The notes: generated from the letters alone by a model not told the origin. Counted from the stretch's first letter, positions 46,428-57,848 are shown. The stretch is 64,000 nucleotides of DNA from Biostraticola tofi (GCF_004343195.1 NZ_SMCR01000004.1:327831-391830); one strand, 5' to 3'. Translations and numbers: made by a program.

Positions 46428-47282
46428 CTACTGAATATTTTTTCCCATCACAGGGCTCATTTCGCCCTGGCGCAGCATTTTAGGCGAACAGGTGAACTCA
46501 CGTCTGAACTGGGTAGAAAAATGGTTGCTGTCGCTAAAGCCGCAGGCGTGGGCAATTTCGGTAATGGTTTTATCGCTTTGCTGTAGCTGTTTACGTGCTT
46601 CCAGCAGCCGCAGGCGATTAAGATAGCGCTGGGGGGTCATGCCGGTCTGCTGCTTCAACTGGCGGTGCAGGGTCCGCAGCGGCAATTCAAATTCATCGGC
46701 AAGCGCTGTCCAGTCCACCTCCTCACTGAAATTATTCTGCAGCCAGCGCAGCAGGCTCTGCAGCCGCTGTTCTCGATTGCCGTTACAGCCGGTCTGATAA
46801 CAGCCCTGGCGCAGCATAATCAGCAGTTGCAGGAATTGTCCTTCGCTGGCGGCGATGTTTTCAGCACTGTTGTCGGTAGAAAGGGCTGCCAGCGAGGCGA
46901 TGAACTGTTTGGCCCGCTGCATTTCGGCCTGGTTGATTTGCCAATGCACCTGCCAGTCCGGTTGGTTGTTGGCCGGCAGGAAACCGCCGATATCCGCTAG
47001 AAAGCGAAAGTCGCTTGGTGAACGATAGAGCACGTTTATCAGGTTTAAATTATCTACATTTTCAAAAAGATGGCGATCATCTGCCCGCACAAAACACACG
47101 GTGCCGCTATTGAGCGTATAGGGCTGGTCATTGAAAACATGGATACCGGATCCGCTTTCCACCAGCAGGATTTCCCAGAAGTCATGATAGTGCTCTGGAA
47201 AATCGATTTGAGGATGGCGCGGTTCAATGGCCACCGTCGCGTCTCGAGAGACAAAAAAATCATCACCGCAGAGTAACGTCAT
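46428..47282 (-). CDS. rhaS: Rhamnose regulator RhaS
   Basis: 284 residues from the ATG at 47282, chosen for Shine-Dalgarno GAGGAGG and for the match MTLLCGDDFFVSRDATVAIEPRHPQIDFPEHYHD. The AraC-type end has LRTLHRQLKQQTGMTPQRYLNRLRLLEARKQL and CGFSDSNHFSTQFRREF, nearly the same as E. coli RhaS. RhaS with rhamnose turns on rhaBAD and rhaT. It is divergent from rhaB, and rhaR follows. Confidence 0.94.
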   Translation of the reverse strand: MTLLCGDDFFVSRDATVAIEPRHPQIDFPEHYHDFWEILLVESGSGIHVFNDQPYTLNSGTVCFVRADDRHLFENVDNLNLINVLYRSPSDFRFLADIGGFLPANNQPDWQVHWQINQAEMQRAKQFIASLAALSTDNSAENIAASEGQFLQLLIMLRQGCYQTGCNGNREQRLQSLLRWLQNNFSEEVDWTALADEFELPLRTLHRQLKQQTGMTPQRYLNRLRLLEARKQLQQSDKTITEIAHACGFSDSNHFSTQFRREFTCSPKMLRQGEMSPVMGKNIQ

Positions 47283-47478
47283 TTTATTCACCTCCTCAGG
47301 AATCCGGGCACCCATCATAAAGCTGCCGCAAGCGCTGCTGCCTTGAATAAATGACCTGCATTTGTTTCATTGCTGTTATTTTTTAAAGATTGGCCGACTG
47401 TTATGCAGAATTGAGGCAAGGATCACAGCCAATCAGGCCGCCCGCCCCACGCTATCCCCGCCGAGCAGATCTCTGTTT

Positions 47479-47573
47479 TGTGATCCGTTTCACGCTCATC
47501 TTGACGATTTTGCCAGCCCCATCAGGGGGGTGGCAGCCACCGGAAGGTGGCCAACGCGGTAAGTCCCTACACT
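47479..47573 (+). promoter_or_regulatory. rhaB promoter: CRP site, RhaS-type half-sites, -10
   Basis: TGTGATCCGTTTCACG (47479-47494) is a CRP site. TTGCCA (47510) and TGGCAGCCA (47531-47539) are 15 bp apart, and TACACT (47568-47573) is the -10. All distances equal those of the rhaT promoter. The CRP site is upstream of the RhaS pair, as in E. coli. Confidence 0.8.
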
Positions 47574-47605
47574 GCGAGCCATGAAATGGAGAGGGATTAC
47601 TGACT

Positions 47606-49078
47606 ATGGCCGTGCGTAATATTGTCGCTATCGACCTGGGAGCGTCCAGCGGAAGAGTGATGCTGGCCACTTGGCATACGGACCGGCAAGCGATAACGCT
47701 TGAAGAGATTCATCGCTTTACCAATGGCTTTGTCGCCCGCGATGGGCATGATTGCTGGGATCTGGATGCTCTCTATCAGGAAATTATCGCCGGGATAACC
47801 CGACTTGATGCCGCAGGCACCGTGATCGACAGCCTCGGCATCGATACCTGGGGAGTGGATTACGTGCTGCTTGATAGCCAGGGCGAACGCGTGGCGCCCA
47901 CGGTGTCCTACCGGGACCATCGAACCGATGGCGTGATGGCGACCGTACTCAGCCAGTTGGGTCGGGATAAGATCTACCGGCACACCGGCATCCAGTTCCT
48001 GCCTTTCAATACGCTCTATCAGCTGAAAGCCTGGCGCGACAGCCAGCCTGACGGCATTGATCAGGTCAGCCATCTGCTGATGATCCCTGATTATTTCCAC
48101 TATCGGCTGACCGGCGCGCTGAACTGGGAATATACCAACGCCAGCACCACCCAACTGCTTAACCTGGCCACCGGCGACTGGGACCAGGCATTGCTCGATT
48201 ACCTGGCGATTCCTCGTCAGTGGCTGGGCACACCTTCGGCTCCCGGCAATCGGCTGGGTAGCTGGCAGAGCCCCAGCGGCCAGCAGGTACCGGTTATTGC
48301 CGTGGCTACCCACGATACCGCCAGCGCGGTGGTGGCAGCGCCGCTGTTTTCCTCCACCAGCGCCTATCTCAGCTCCGGCACCTGGTCGCTGATGGGGGTT
48401 GAGAGCCAAACGCCGTACAACGACGCCAACGCTCTGGCGCTGAACATCACCAATGAAGGCGGCATCAATGGGCGTTTTCGCGTGCTGAAGAACATCATGG
48501 GGCTCTGGTTGCTGACCCGGGTCTGCGAAGAGCAGCAGGTCGCCAGCCTGGCGGCCCTGCTGGACGCCGTCGCTGAGCGCCCGGCATTTGCCAGCCTTAT
48601 CAATCCCAATGACGACCGGTTTATCAATCCGCCATCAATGACCGAAGCCATTCGGGCTGCCTGCCGCGAGCATGGACAACCGGTGCCGCAGGACACCGCT
48701 GCGCTGGCTCGCTGCATCTTTGACAGTCTGGCGTTGCTCTATCGGCAGGTGCTGCAGGAACTGGCATCGCTAAGCGGCTCGCCGCTGACCCATCTGCATA
48801 TCGTCGGCGGCGGCAGTCAGAATCATTTACTTAACCAGCTGTGCGCCGACTGCTGTCAGGTTGCGGTTACCGCCGGTCCGGTAGAAGCGTCGACCCTTGG
48901 CAACATCGGCTGCCAACTGATGGCCTTGGGTGAGGTTGAAGATGTCACCGCCTGGCGCCGGACGCTGGAGCAGAATTTTCCTCTGCGCCATTACACACCC
49001 CAAACACATCCCGATTTTGCCAATCACTGGCAACGCTTTGTAGCGCTCTGCCCATTGCAAGAGGAAGTATCATTATGA
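47606..49078 (+). CDS. rhaB: L-rhamnulokinase
   Basis: 490 residues of the FGGY kinase family. [16 protein letters not shown] is the phosphate loop, [13 protein letters not shown] and [14 protein letters not shown] are active-site blocks, and [18 protein letters not shown] is the adenosine motif. It phosphorylates rhamnulose. First gene of rhaBAD; stop overlaps the start of rhaA by 4 bp. Confidence 0.97.
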   Translation: MAVRNIVAIDLGASSGRVMLATWHTDRQAITLEEIHRFTNGFVARDGHDCWDLDALYQEIIAGITRLDAAGTVIDSLGIDTWGVDYVLLDSQGERVAPTVSYRDHRTDGVMATVLSQLGRDKIYRHTGIQFLPFNTLYQLKAWRDSQPDGIDQVSHLLMIPDYFHYRLTGALNWEYTNASTTQLLNLATGDWDQALLDYLAIPRQWLGTPSAPGNRLGSWQSPSGQQVPVIAVATHDTASAVVAAPLFSSTSAYLSSGTWSLMGVESQTPYNDANALALNITNEGGINGRFRVLKNIMGLWLLTRVCEEQQVASLAALLDAVAERPAFASLINPNDDRFINPPSMTEAIRAACREHGQPVPQDTAALARCIFDSLALLYRQVLQELASLSGSPLTHLHIVGGGSQNHLLNQLCADCCQVAVTAGPVEASTLGNIGCQLMALGEVEDVTAWRRTLEQNFPLRHYTPQTHPDFANHWQRFVALCPLQEEVSL

Positions 49079-50331
49079 GTCAATCGCTTGAACAAGCCTG
49101 GCAACTGGCCAAGCAACGCTATGCGGACATTGATGTCAGTGTGGACGGCGCGCTCGAATTATTGGATACCCTGCCGGTATCAATGCACTGCTGGCAGGGC
49201 GACGATGTCGCCGGCTTTGAGAATCCCGGCGGCTCGCTGACCGGCGGCATCCAGGCAACCGGCAGTTATCCCGGCAAAGCCACTAACCCGGGCCAATTGC
49301 GGGCCGACCTGGAACAGGCTTTTGCGCTGATTCCCGGTCCCAAGCGTCTGAACCTGCACGCGATTTATCTGGAAGCTGAGGGTAAAGTCGATCGTAATGA
49401 AATTGAGCCTAAGCATTTCTCCCAATGGGTGAGCTGGGCGCGCCAGCATCAGCTGGGCCTGGATTTCAACCCTACCTGCTTCTCTCATCCGCTCAGCGCG
49501 GACGGTTTTACCCTGTCCCATGCGGACGACAATATTCGCCAGTTCTGGATTGAGCACTGCCAGGCTAGCCGTCATATCTCCGCTTATTTCGGTAAGGAAC
49601 TGGGCACCCCTTCGGTAATGAATATCTGGGTCCCCGACGGCATGAAAGACCTGACCGTTGATCGTCTGGCACCGCGTCAGCGTCTGCTGGCGGCGCTGGA
49701 TACGGTAATCTCGGAAAAACTGGACAGCAAGCATCATATCGATGCGGTAGAAAGCAAGCTGTTCGGCATCGGCGCCGAAAGTTACACCGTTGGCTCCAGC
49801 GAATTCTATCTGGGCTATGCCACCAGCCGCGGCACCGCGCTGTGCCTGGATGCCGGTCATTTTCATCCGACCGAAGTCATCTCTGACAAGATTTCCAGCG
49901 CCATACTGTATGTGCCGCGCCTGCTGCTGCATGTCAGCCGTCCGGTGCGCTGGGACAGCGATCATGTGGTGCTGCTGGATGATGAAACCCAGGCTATCGC
50001 CAATGAGATCGTGCGCCAGAAGTTGTTTAACCGCGTTCATATCGGCCTGGACTTCTTTGATGCCTCGATTAACCGCATCGCCGCCTGGGTTATCGGCACC
50101 CGTAATATGAAAAAAGCGCTGCTACGCGCCCTGCTTGAACCGACCGAGCAATTGCGTCAGTTGGAAAGGGACGGCGATTACACCGCCCGCCTGGCGTTGC
50201 TGGAAGAACAAAAATCGCTGCCCTGGCAGGCAGTGTGGGACAAATATTGCCAGTTACATGACGTTCCGGTCGGCGCCGAGTGGCTGCAATCGGTTCGCGA
50301 GTATGAACATTCCGTATTAAGCACACGCTAA
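49075..50331 (+). CDS. rhaA: L-rhamnose isomerase
   Basis: 418 residues, one fewer than E. coli. It converts L-rhamnose to L-rhamnulose with Mn. Barrel motifs include [36 protein letters not shown] and [17 protein letters not shown] with the metal-binding acids and histidines. Middle gene of the rhaBAD operon. Confidence 0.97.
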   Translation: MSQSLEQAWQLAKQRYADIDVSVDGALELLDTLPVSMHCWQGDDVAGFENPGGSLTGGIQATGSYPGKATNPGQLRADLEQAFALIPGPKRLNLHAIYLEAEGKVDRNEIEPKHFSQWVSWARQHQLGLDFNPTCFSHPLSADGFTLSHADDNIRQFWIEHCQASRHISAYFGKELGTPSVMNIWVPDGMKDLTVDRLAPRQRLLAALDTVISEKLDSKHHIDAVESKLFGIGAESYTVGSSEFYLGYATSRGTALCLDAGHFHPTEVISDKISSAILYVPRLLLHVSRPVRWDSDHVVLLDDETQAIANEIVRQKLFNRVHIGLDFFDASINRIAAWVIGTRNMKKALLRALLEPTEQLRQLERDGDYTARLALLEEQKSLPWQAVWDKYCQLHDVPVGAEWLQSVREYEHSVLSTR

Positions 50332-50344
50332 AGGACACCGAGTT

Positions 50345-51172
50345 ATGCAAACTATTCTTACTTCCTGGTTCGTCCAGGGTATGGTCAAGGCGACCACCGA
50401 TATGTGGCTTAAGGGTTGGGATGAACGCAATGGCGGTAACGTCAGCCTGCGCCTGACCCCGGAAGATGTGGCCCCTTACCGGGCGGATTTTGCCCTGCAG
50501 CCGCGCACCGAAAAGCTGAGCGAACCGGTTCCTGATCTTGCCGATACCTGGTTCCTGGTGACCGGTTCAGGCAAATTCTTCCGGAATGTTCAGCTGTCGC
50601 CGGCCGATAACCTGGCGCTGCTGCGGGTCAATGCCGCGGGCGACGCCTACAGTATTTTCTGGGGCCTGGGCGCCGGCGGACTGCCGACCTCTGAACTGGC
50701 GACCCACTTCCAGTCTCATGCGGTACGCAAGCAGGTTACCCATGGCGCCGATCGGGTTATCATGCACTGCCATGCGACCAATCTTATCGCCCTGAGTTTT
50801 GTACTGGACCTGGACACCGATCATTTCACCCGTGAACTGTGGGAAGGCAGTACCGAATGCCTGGTGGTGTTCCCTGACGGCGTCGGCATTATCCCCTGGA
50901 TGGTGCCCGGCACCGACGGCATTGGCAACGCTACATCGGAGAAAATGCATCACCATTCGCTGGTACTGTGGCCGTTCCACGGTATTTTCGCCAGCGGCCC
51001 GAGCCTGGACGATGCCTTCGGTCTTATCGATACCGCCGAGAAATCAGCCGAAATCATGGTCAAGGTGCGCTCGATGGGCGGCAAAAGGCAGACTATCAGC
51101 CGTGATGAGCTGATTGCCCTGGGCAAACGCTTTGGCGTCAAGCCGCTGGAGTCGGCATTGAACGTGGAATAA
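50345..51172 (+). CDS. rhaD: Rhamnulose-1-phosphate aldolase
   Basis: 275 residues. Class II aldolase of the RhaD/FucA type that yields DHAP and L-lactaldehyde. [13 protein letters not shown] carries the zinc histidines, [16 protein letters not shown] and the [16 protein letters not shown] block (third His) complete the site. The gene is 13 bp past rhaA with Shine-Dalgarno AAGGA. Confidence 0.97.
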   Translation: MQTILTSWFVQGMVKATTDMWLKGWDERNGGNVSLRLTPEDVAPYRADFALQPRTEKLSEPVPDLADTWFLVTGSGKFFRNVQLSPADNLALLRVNAAGDAYSIFWGLGAGGLPTSELATHFQSHAVRKQVTHGADRVIMHCHATNLIALSFVLDLDTDHFTRELWEGSTECLVVFPDGVGIIPWMVPGTDGIGNATSEKMHHHSLVLWPFHGIFASGPSLDDAFGLIDTAEKSAEIMVKVRSMGGKRQTISRDELIALGKRFGVKPLESALNVE

Positions 51173-51250
51173 TTCGCTGTGATAGCCCGTTGCCGCTGTT
51201 GCCATCAGGCAGCGGCGGCAAGCCCGCCATACCGGTAAAGGAGCAGAACG

Positions 51251-51565
51251 ATGATCAGAAAAGCCTTTGTCATGCAGGTCAATCCTGACGCCCATGACGA
51301 ATATCAGCGCCGTCATAATCCGATATGGCCGGAGCTTGAGCAGACCTTAAAGAGCCATGGCGCCCATCATTACCAGATCTTCCTGGATAAAAAGCGAAAC
51401 CTGCTGTTTGCCTCGGTTGAAATCGAGTCCGAAGCTCGCTGGAATGCGGTCGCCCAGACCGAAATCTGTCAGCGCTGGTGGAAACACATGACCGATGTGA
51501 TGCCGGCCAATGCAGACCACAGCCCCAAGAGCGATGAGCTGCTTGAGGTTTTTTATTTGCCTTGA
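51251..51565 (+). CDS. rhaM: L-rhamnose mutarotase
   Basis: 104 residues. [34 protein letters not shown] holds the catalytic His at 22 in the RRHNPIWP block; WWKHMTDVM and the acidic end match RhaM/YiiL. It interconverts alpha and beta L-rhamnose. It is 78 bp after rhaD and starts after GGAG. Confidence 0.96.
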   Translation: MIRKAFVMQVNPDAHDEYQRRHNPIWPELEQTLKSHGAHHYQIFLDKKRNLLFASVEIESEARWNAVAQTEICQRWWKHMTDVMPANADHSPKSDELLEVFYLP

Positions 51566-51660
51566 GCGGTGCCGAAAGGCGTCGTACCGCAAGCCCGGCG
51601 AACCGATGGTTAACGACACGGGGAACCCAACTCTCGGCGCTGTGGGACCTCACCGCTGAC

Positions 51661-52083
51661 TCAGCCGGGAGACTGTTCAAACCAGCTTTCAAGGATCACC
51701 ACGGCCGAGCCGGCATCGATGCGGCCTTTCTGCAGCGCCCGATAGCCGCCGTGTTCGAACAGCCCTGCCTTGGCCTCCACGGTGCTGAGGCGTTCGTCAT
51801 GCAGCAGCACCTCAATACCGAATCGTCCCGCAAGCCGATTGGCGAACTTCCTGGCCCGGGCGGTCAGCGGCTGTTCGGTACCGTCCATATTTAACGGCAG
51901 CCCGACGATAAGCAGGCTGGGTTGCCATTCTTTAAGCAACTTTTCTATCAGCGACCAGTCCGGTGTGCCATCCTGCGCCTTGAAGGCCGCCAGCGGGCGG
52001 GCGGTGCGAGTGACTTCCTGGCCGATCGCCACGCCGATGCTTTTGGTGCCGAAATCAAAGGCCATCATGGTGCGGCTGGCCAT
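51661..52083 (-). CDS. ruvX: Putative Holliday junction resolvase / rRNA processing nuclease RuvX
   Basis: 140 residues. [15 protein letters not shown] is the RNase H-like start with the first Asp, [25 protein letters not shown] and [12 protein letters not shown] give the other acids. Known also as YqgF and linked to pre-16S rRNA end processing. It overlaps the end of yqgE by one or two bases, as in E. coli. Confidence 0.95.
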   Translation of the reverse strand: MASRTMMAFDFGTKSIGVAIGQEVTRTARPLAAFKAQDGTPDWSLIEKLLKEWQPSLLIVGLPLNMDGTEQPLTARARKFANRLAGRFGIEVLLHDERLSTVEAKAGLFEHGGYRALQKGRIDAGSAVVILESWFEQSPG

Positions 52084-52646
52084 TATGCGTGGCCCGCCTG
52101 ATTGGCGATATTATGGATATCGATGCCGATCTTTTTGGCCGCCTCGCGCCAGCGGGCGCTTATCGGCGTATGGAACAGGATATCGCTGTCGGCAGGGGTG
52201 GTCAGCCAGGCATTTTCCAGCAGCTCCTGCTCCAGCTGGCCTTTCTCCCAGCCGGCGTAGCCCAGGGCGACCAGCACGTCTTGCGGCTGATCGGCGGTGC
52301 CCAGCGTCTCCAGTACATCCTTGGAGGTGGTTATCATGGTCTCTGGCGAAATCTCGATACTCGATCCAAACCCTTCCCTCGGCGTGTGCAGGATGAAACC
52401 GCGATCGTCAGCCATCGGTCCGCCGGCGAACACCGGTTTATCCAGGCGGATCGCCGGGTCACGTTTGGCAGGCATGATTTTCAATTTATGCAATACCGAT
52501 TCAACGGTGAACTGCTCCACCGGCTTATTGATGACGATCCCCATGGCGCCGTCATCATTGTGCTCGCAGATATAAATAACCGAGCGCTTGAACAGCGGGT
52601 CCGAAAGCGCGGGCATAGCGATAAGAAAGTGATGCTGTAGATTCAT
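52083..52646 (-). CDS. yqgE: YqgE/AlgH family protein
   Basis: 187 residues. [42 protein letters not shown] and [30 protein letters not shown] are signature blocks of the AlgH fold. Function is not clear; it is always next to ruvX. Start at 52646 with an upstream purine-rich leader. Confidence 0.95.
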   Translation of the reverse strand: MNLQHHFLIAMPALSDPLFKRSVIYICEHNDDGAMGIVINKPVEQFTVESVLHKLKIMPAKRDPAIRLDKPVFAGGPMADDRGFILHTPREGFGSSIEISPETMITTSKDVLETLGTADQPQDVLVALGYAGWEKGQLEQELLENAWLTTPADSDILFHTPISARWREAAKKIGIDIHNIANQAGHA

Positions 52647-52759
52647 TCTGTCAGTGTGCAGGTCATGTTAGTTTAATAAAGAGGCGAGGTTCAGTATGAG
52701 GGCAAACCGGGAATATGTCACTCGCTGCGGGCCAATTCAGCCCGCAGCCACGCTGAGGG

Positions 52760-53713
52760 CTAGGCGCTGGCGCTGAGCCTCTTTTCAATGGCGTCCATCA
52801 GCATGCCGGTAATTGAAATCGGGAATGCCGCTTCAATCTCGCGTATGCAGGTAGGGCTGGTGACGTTAATTTCAGTCAGCTTGTCGCCGATAATATCCAG
52901 GCCGACGAAAATCAGGCCTTTTTGCTTAAGCACCGGCGCCACGTCGCGGGCGATTTTCCAATCGCTGTCGGTCAGTGGACGGGCTTCGCCGCGGCCGCCG
53001 GCCGCCAGGTTGCCCCGCGTCTCGCCGCTTTTCGGTATCCGGGCCAGGCAATAGGGCACCGGCTCGCCATCGACCACCAGCACGCGCTTGTCGCCGTCCT
53101 TGATTGCCGGCAGGAAATTCTGCGCCATACAGAAATGCTGGCCGTAGCCGGTCAGGGTTTCAATGATCACCGACAGATTGGGATCGTCTTGCTTGACGCG
53201 GAAAATGGAGGTACCGCCCATGCCGTCGAGCGGCTTGAGGATGATATCGCCATGCTGCTGCCAGAATGCACGGATATGGGCATCGCTGCGGCTGACCAGG
53301 GTATCCGGCGTATGGTGCGCAAACCAGGCGGTGAACAGTTTTTCATTGCAGTCACGCAGGCTCTGCGGCTTATTGACGATAAGCGTGCCCTGGTCTTCGG
53401 CGCGTTCCAGGATATAGGTGGCATAGATAAATTCGGTGTCGAACGGCGGATCCTTGCGCATCAGGATAACATCCAGCGAGCCCAGCTCGATATCCTGCTC
53501 GCCATGGAAGCTGTACCATTGGTCGTAATCCTGTTTCACCGCCAGCAAGCGGGTGGCTGCCCTGGCCTCGCCACCGCGCAGGTAAAGGGAACTCATTTCC
53601 ATATAGTGGATTTGCCAGCCGCGACGTTGGGCCTCGAGCAGCATGGCGAAGCTGCTGTCTTTTTTGATATTGATGGACGCTATCGGGTCCATCACAATGC
53701 CTATCTTGATCAT
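52760..53713 (-). CDS. gshB: Glutathione synthetase
   Basis: 317 residues from the ATG at 53713 (Shine-Dalgarno GGAGA), one longer than E. coli. The ATP-grasp enzyme adds glycine to gamma-glutamylcysteine. MIKIGIVMDPIASINIKKDSSF, DILKPLDGMGG and INVTSPTCIREIE are the known blocks. It links with frm and yqjG on the island through glutathione use, though they are not cotranscribed. Confidence 0.97.
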   Translation of the reverse strand: MIKIGIVMDPIASINIKKDSSFAMLLEAQRRGWQIHYMEMSSLYLRGGEARAATRLLAVKQDYDQWYSFHGEQDIELGSLDVILMRKDPPFDTEFIYATYILERAEDQGTLIVNKPQSLRDCNEKLFTAWFAHHTPDTLVSRSDAHIRAFWQQHGDIILKPLDGMGGTSIFRVKQDDPNLSVIIETLTGYGQHFCMAQNFLPAIKDGDKRVLVVDGEPVPYCLARIPKSGETRGNLAAGGRGEARPLTDSDWKIARDVAPVLKQKGLIFVGLDIIGDKLTEINVTSPTCIREIEAAFPISITGMLMDAIEKRLSASA

Positions 53714-53724
53714 TATTATCTCCT

Positions 53725-54453
53725 TTACCCCAGATCGCCGAAACGTACCTGCAATGCGGTGATGGCGGTGAGAGCTGTGGTTTCTGTGCGCAAAACGCGG
53801 GGCCCCAGCAGGATATCGGTAAATCCCTGCCTGGAGGTCATGTCTATCTCTGGTGCCGACAGGCCGCCTTCCGGCCCTATCAGCAGGCGAATGCTTTCCA
53901 CCGGCAGCGCCAGGGTATTGATGCTCTGACGGGCGCGCGGATGCAGATTGAGCTTCAGCCCGTCCGCAGGCTCGGCGCACCAGTCTTCAAGCGTCATGGC
54001 GTCACGGATCAGCGGCACGCTGTTGCGTCCACACTGCTCGCAGGCGCCAATAGCGATTTTTTGCCACTGCTGTATTTTTTTCGCCAGACGCTCACCTTCC
54101 AGCTTGACGCCACAGCGCTCTGAAAACAATGGGGTAATCACATTTACCCCTAATTCAATGGATTTCTGAATGGTAAATTCCATTTTTTCACCCCGCGACA
54201 TCACCTGGCCCAGATGCAGATGCAGCGGCGACTCGCGGTCCGCCAGTTCACCGGCCATGACCTTGGCAACGGCGGTTTTTTTATCCAGACCCTCAAGTTG
54301 GGCGGAATAAATATGGTTACTGCCGTCAAACAGCTCAATCGGCTGACCTGGCGCCATTCGCAGTACGCGAAGATGGTGGGCCGCGTCTTCGCTCAAGGCA
54401 ATGGTTTGGCCTTGAGCGAGCGGTGCCGGATGATAAATTCGCGGAATTCGCAT
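53725..54453 (-). CDS. rsmE: 16S rRNA m3U1498 methyltransferase
   Basis: 242 residues. SPOUT knot blocks [14 protein letters not shown] and [18 protein letters not shown] near the end, and the N-terminal PUA-like part ([29 protein letters not shown]). It lies 11 bp before gshB on the same strand, so the two form an operon. Confidence 0.96.
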   Translation of the reverse strand: MRIPRIYHPAPLAQGQTIALSEDAAHHLRVLRMAPGQPIELFDGSNHIYSAQLEGLDKKTAVAKVMAGELADRESPLHLHLGQVMSRGEKMEFTIQKSIELGVNVITPLFSERCGVKLEGERLAKKIQQWQKIAIGACEQCGRNSVPLIRDAMTLEDWCAEPADGLKLNLHPRARQSINTLALPVESIRLLIGPEGGLSAPEIDMTSRQGFTDILLGPRVLRTETTALTAITALQVRFGDLG

Positions 54454-54558
54454 GTCGGTATTGTTCAGGATCCTGTGAGTTGCTCTGCCGCGGCATCAGC
54501 CTGCGGCTCGTTGTATTTCAGGCGGCAGCGGTGTTACTGCCAGGGGTATCAGTGTAGG

Positions 54559-55272
54559 TCAGCCTTTTTGCCTCTGACAAGCTTGCGAAATATAGGGATT
54601 GGCATTGCCCTGTACTGCCGCGATGCGCAGATTGCGTTTGCACTCCCAGGCGGTTACCGGATACTGGCGGTCCCATACTTCAAATAGCTGAGTCTGCTGG
54701 CGGGACAGACGCAGTTGATACTGGTCACGCATATAGAAATAGGTACGGGCAATGGCGCCACGCGCCGGGGCAGGGGGTTCCACCTGCTTATTCTTGAAAT
54801 CGACTTTCATCGGACACTGGCCATATTGTCCTTCGCCGCCACGCCACTGCGTAAATTGGTAGTTACCGCGATCGCCGTTAACTTCACCGATCGCCGGCTG
54901 AAGATTATGCAGATCGGTTTCTATTTTACGGTAACCCGCATCTTTAGCGCAGGCCTTACGGCCGCCTTGTTGCCAGCACTGCCGCTGGTGGCCGAATTCC
55001 CATGCCGGCATAACGTGTTCCCATTCGATACGATTCGCACGCAACTCGCTTTTTCGCACGGTATAGCCACATGAGGCTAAATCAGGCGTGCCTTTTTTCC
55101 CCTGCCAGCTGATGCTGCAGCCGCAGTAAAAACTGCCCGGTCCGTCCTGGTTGATTTTCACCGCCGCGGCCTTGGCCTGGTTAAAGTTATTGATCTTCTG
55201 GGCGGCGGATACGTTCGAGGCTAGCAGAAAGGTGAGGGTGATAAAATATAAGGTTTTGCGAATCATATTCAT
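54559..55272 (-). CDS. endA: DNA-specific endonuclease I
   Basis: 237 residues with signal peptide [23 protein letters not shown]. The mature periplasmic enzyme has [26 protein letters not shown] with the catalytic His, and [19 protein letters not shown] with the metal Asn. Disulfides are implied by multiple cysteine pairs. A second ATG two codons later is also possible. Confidence 0.96.
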   Translation of the reverse strand: MNMIRKTLYFITLTFLLASNVSAAQKINNFNQAKAAAVKINQDGPGSFYCGCSISWQGKKGTPDLASCGYTVRKSELRANRIEWEHVMPAWEFGHQRQCWQQGGRKACAKDAGYRKIETDLHNLQPAIGEVNGDRGNYQFTQWRGGEGQYGQCPMKVDFKNKQVEPPAPARGAIARTYFYMRDQYQLRLSRQQTQLFEVWDRQYPVTAWECKRNLRIAAVQGNANPYISQACQRQKG

Positions 55273-55336
55273 TTTTTTATAAAGGAAAACGGCAGGGTAG
55301 CGAATTGCAGCGCTCCAGGCAATCGGAACGCTGCAC

Positions 55337-55876
55337 CTAATCCCTTTCCGGTAAAGCCTTTAATTGAGACGTTTGGCGCTCGGCCGGGCGCAGCAGCTCG
55401 CCGCAGTGCCGGCAGCGATATTGCGCCTCGCCACGCTGTACCCGTTTATGCCGGCGCACCGTCAGAGAGTGGGCCTGGCAACGGCACAGATAAGACCAGG
55501 TTTTGGTCGGCAGCGCGTCAAGGCTGAAATTGTGTGTGCGGCTGGGCGAAGTGTGTAGTACCTGTGACATCATCCAGCGCCATTCCCTGCCGTGGGGCGC
55601 TACCCGACCGAATTGCCGGTATACCAGCAGATGAGCCAGCTCGTGGGGTACCACTTCATCGATAAACATCTGCTGATTTTCGATTAGCAGCAGGGGATTG
55701 AGCCGGATCTCCCATTTTTCCAGCCAGGCGGTGCCGGCAGAAGTGCCTCTCTGCTGGTAGTTGATCAGCGGCACGGCAAACTCGCGGCCAAAGTGGGTTT
55801 CGGCCAGCAGCAGCTTGCTCCGCAGGCAGCGCATTACGGCTTGCTGAAGGGCGATGGGGATACGGACGGGTTTCAT
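55337..55876 (-). CDS. sprT: SprT zinc metalloprotease-like protein
   Basis: 179 residues from the ATG at 55876, which gives [21 protein letters not shown]; the frame is open 30 codons further upstream through a repeated sequence. [16 protein letters not shown] is the HExxH-type motif with a third His in PHGREW. Two C-x2-C pairs ([14 protein letters not shown]) bind zinc. It resembles Spartan proteases but the role in bacteria is unclear. Confidence 0.94.
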   Translation of the reverse strand: MKPVRIPIALQQAVMRCLRSKLLLAETHFGREFAVPLINYQQRGTSAGTAWLEKWEIRLNPLLLIENQQMFIDEVVPHELAHLLVYRQFGRVAPHGREWRWMMSQVLHTSPSRTHNFSLDALPTKTWSYLCRCQAHSLTVRRHKRVQRGEAQYRCRHCGELLRPAERQTSQLKALPERD

Positions 55877-55898
55877 AGCGCCAAGATTAACGGTGCCC

Positions 55899-55998
55899 CT
55901 GTAACGATGCAAGCACCGGCAGCCGTCGAGGGGCATTAATTCATCTCCCTGCAACGATGCAAGCACCGGCAGCCGTCGAGGGGGATAAGTTGATCTCC
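55899..55998. repeat. 50-bp tandem duplication upstream of sprT
   Basis: Units 55899-55948 and 55949-55998 are about 90% identical and share ACGATGCAAGCACCGGCAGC followed by CGTCGAGGGG. It lies between galP and sprT and may double a promoter element of sprT. Confidence 0.85.
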
Positions 55999-56111
55999 CG
56001 GGGCGATAGGCTGTTGGTGGCGGCAGAGGGAAGCTGGCGGAGTTGAAAGCCGGTGGATAAACCCCGCTGATTGTTCAGCGGGGCAATGCAGCGGTTGCTA
56101 ACGGGTGGATA

Positions 56112-57506
56112 TCAGCGTGAGCCGATATCCCGCAGGGGTTTGCCTTTCATCAGGTTACGTTCGATATGCTCAAGGGAAATATTTTTGGTTTCCGGAATAA
56201 GCATAAAGGTCAGGATGATAAACAGGATGTTTAACGCGCCGTATACCCAGAAGGTATTGGCATTGCCAAGGGTGTCCAGCATGGTCAGGAAGGTAGCCCC
56301 GACAATCATGTTGGCAATCCAGTTGGTTGCCGTTGAGACGGTAATACCGAAATCACGGCCTTTAAGCGGCTGGATTTCAGAACACAGTACCCAAATCAGT
56401 GGGCCGGCGCTCATGGCAAAACCGACAATGAACATCATCAGCATCGCAATGGCGAAGTATTTCATGGCGTCGGTTTCGATACCCAGATGCAGCAGCGCGC
56501 CCAAAACGCCCATGCCGACCGCCATCACCAGGAAGCCCAGTTTCAGCGTCGGTTTCCTACCCCAGCGGTCAACCAGTCCGATAGCGATAAAGGTGGCCAA
56601 TACGTTGACCAGACCGACAATTACCGTACCCCACATCTGATCAGTGGTGCTGGAGAAACCGGCCATGCCGAAAATTTTCGGCGCGTAATACATAATGACG
56701 TTCATACCGGTGAATTGCTGCATCACCTGCAGCAGCACACCCAACCAGACTGCACGACGGAAGTTGCCGTTGCTCTTGAACAGCGCCCAGCCGCTTTGCT
56801 TGATTTTCAGACTCTCGCGGATTTCGTCCAGCTCCGTTTTGGCCTGTTCAGAACCGCCGCGCAGCATATTAAGTACTTTTTCCGCTTCATGATAGCGACC
56901 ACGGGCAGCTAGCCAGCGCGGACTGCGCGGCAAAAACAGCACGCCGACGAAAAGCAGTACCGCCGGAATGGTAATGATGCCGAGCATCCAGCGCCACGAG
57001 CCGGTATAGCTGAAGGCGGTATCGGATAAGTAAGCGGCCAGGATACCAATGGTTATCATCAGCTGATACATCGAGATCATGCTGCCGCGGATCTTCTCGG
57101 GGGCAATTTCAGACAGATAAAGCGGGGCGGTATAAGACGCAATACCGACTGCCAGACCGAGCAGCACCCGGGCAATGATCAGCAATTCAACATTAGGCGC
57201 GAATGCCGAACAAAGCGAACCGACGACAAACAAGATTGCCCCGATAAGCAGGCTGTATTTACGGCCCAGGCGAAATGACATCCAGCCTGCGCCTACGGCA
57301 CCGACTGCTGCGCCAAACATCATGGAGCTGACCACCCACTCTTGCTGATGAGAGGTGATTTGGAATTCATCTGCCAGGAAAGGCAATGCCCCTGCAATGA
57401 CGCCAATATCCAGTCCAAAAAGCAATCCGGCCAGCGCGGCCAGAAAACAAACAAAAAAGGTTATACGGCCATGGGAATGCCCGGACCTTTTTGAGGCAGT
57501 ACTCAT
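56112..57506 (-). CDS. galP: Galactose/proton symporter
   Basis: 464 residues, the same as E. coli GalP. Twelve membrane segments with sugar-porter motifs: [64 protein letters not shown] and [12 protein letters not shown]. It takes up galactose and glucose. The promoter has a perfect CRP site and a GalR/GalS-type operator. Confidence 0.96.
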   Translation of the reverse strand: MSTASKRSGHSHGRITFFVCFLAALAGLLFGLDIGVIAGALPFLADEFQITSHQQEWVVSSMMFGAAVGAVGAGWMSFRLGRKYSLLIGAILFVVGSLCSAFAPNVELLIIARVLLGLAVGIASYTAPLYLSEIAPEKIRGSMISMYQLMITIGILAAYLSDTAFSYTGSWRWMLGIITIPAVLLFVGVLFLPRSPRWLAARGRYHEAEKVLNMLRGGSEQAKTELDEIRESLKIKQSGWALFKSNGNFRRAVWLGVLLQVMQQFTGMNVIMYYAPKIFGMAGFSSTTDQMWGTVIVGLVNVLATFIAIGLVDRWGRKPTLKLGFLVMAVGMGVLGALLHLGIETDAMKYFAIAMLMMFIVGFAMSAGPLIWVLCSEIQPLKGRDFGITVSTATNWIANMIVGATFLTMLDTLGNANTFWVYGALNILFIILTFMLIPETKNISLEHIERNLMKGKPLRDIGSR

Positions 57507-57571
57507 AGTACCTCCGTCCTTATTATGTAAATAATTAATTAGCGATGTTAATTAAACGTATACTGCCGAAG

Positions 57572-57606
57572 TGTGATTTAGATCACAAACATGTAATCGG
57601 TTACAT
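57572..57606 (-). promoter_or_regulatory. galP control region: CRP site and GalR/GalS operator
   Basis: TGTGATTTAGATCACA (57572-57587) is a near-consensus CRP site. ATGTAATCGGTTACAT (57591-57606) matches the GalR/GalS consensus core TGKAANCGNTTMCA with perfect symmetry. Both are 65-100 bp upstream of the galP start. Confidence 0.85.
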
Positions 57607-57823
57607 AAAATTTTGACCGATTGTTAGCATTATTATCTTTTTACATACCTGCAGCCGCGCATATCAGCAGAAAAGTCGCCCTGATGAAGTCGGAAAATTC
57701 CGATAGACCGTCACCAGCTGAAAATAGACGTAACAAAATCAATTATAATAATAACCATGATTTATATATGACTGTAAATACAGGATTTAACGGCTGTAAT
57801 CGTTTTCATTCATGACAAAAAAA
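57607..57823. other. AT-rich gap between galP and metK
   Basis: Nothing coding was found. The galP operators lie to the left and the metK terminator to the right. Confidence 0.5.
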
Positions 57824-57848
57824 AACGGTAACCCTTGGATTACCGTTT
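57824..57848 (-). terminator. metK terminator
   Basis: AACGGTAA and TTACCGTT pair around 8-9 bases; on the minus strand a run of T follows. It lies about 35 bp after the metK stop. Confidence 0.8.

Noticed and set aside
52922..53929. 335-codon frame on the plus strand
   Set aside because: It is antisense to gshB and part of rsmE. A high-GC shadow frame with no motif.
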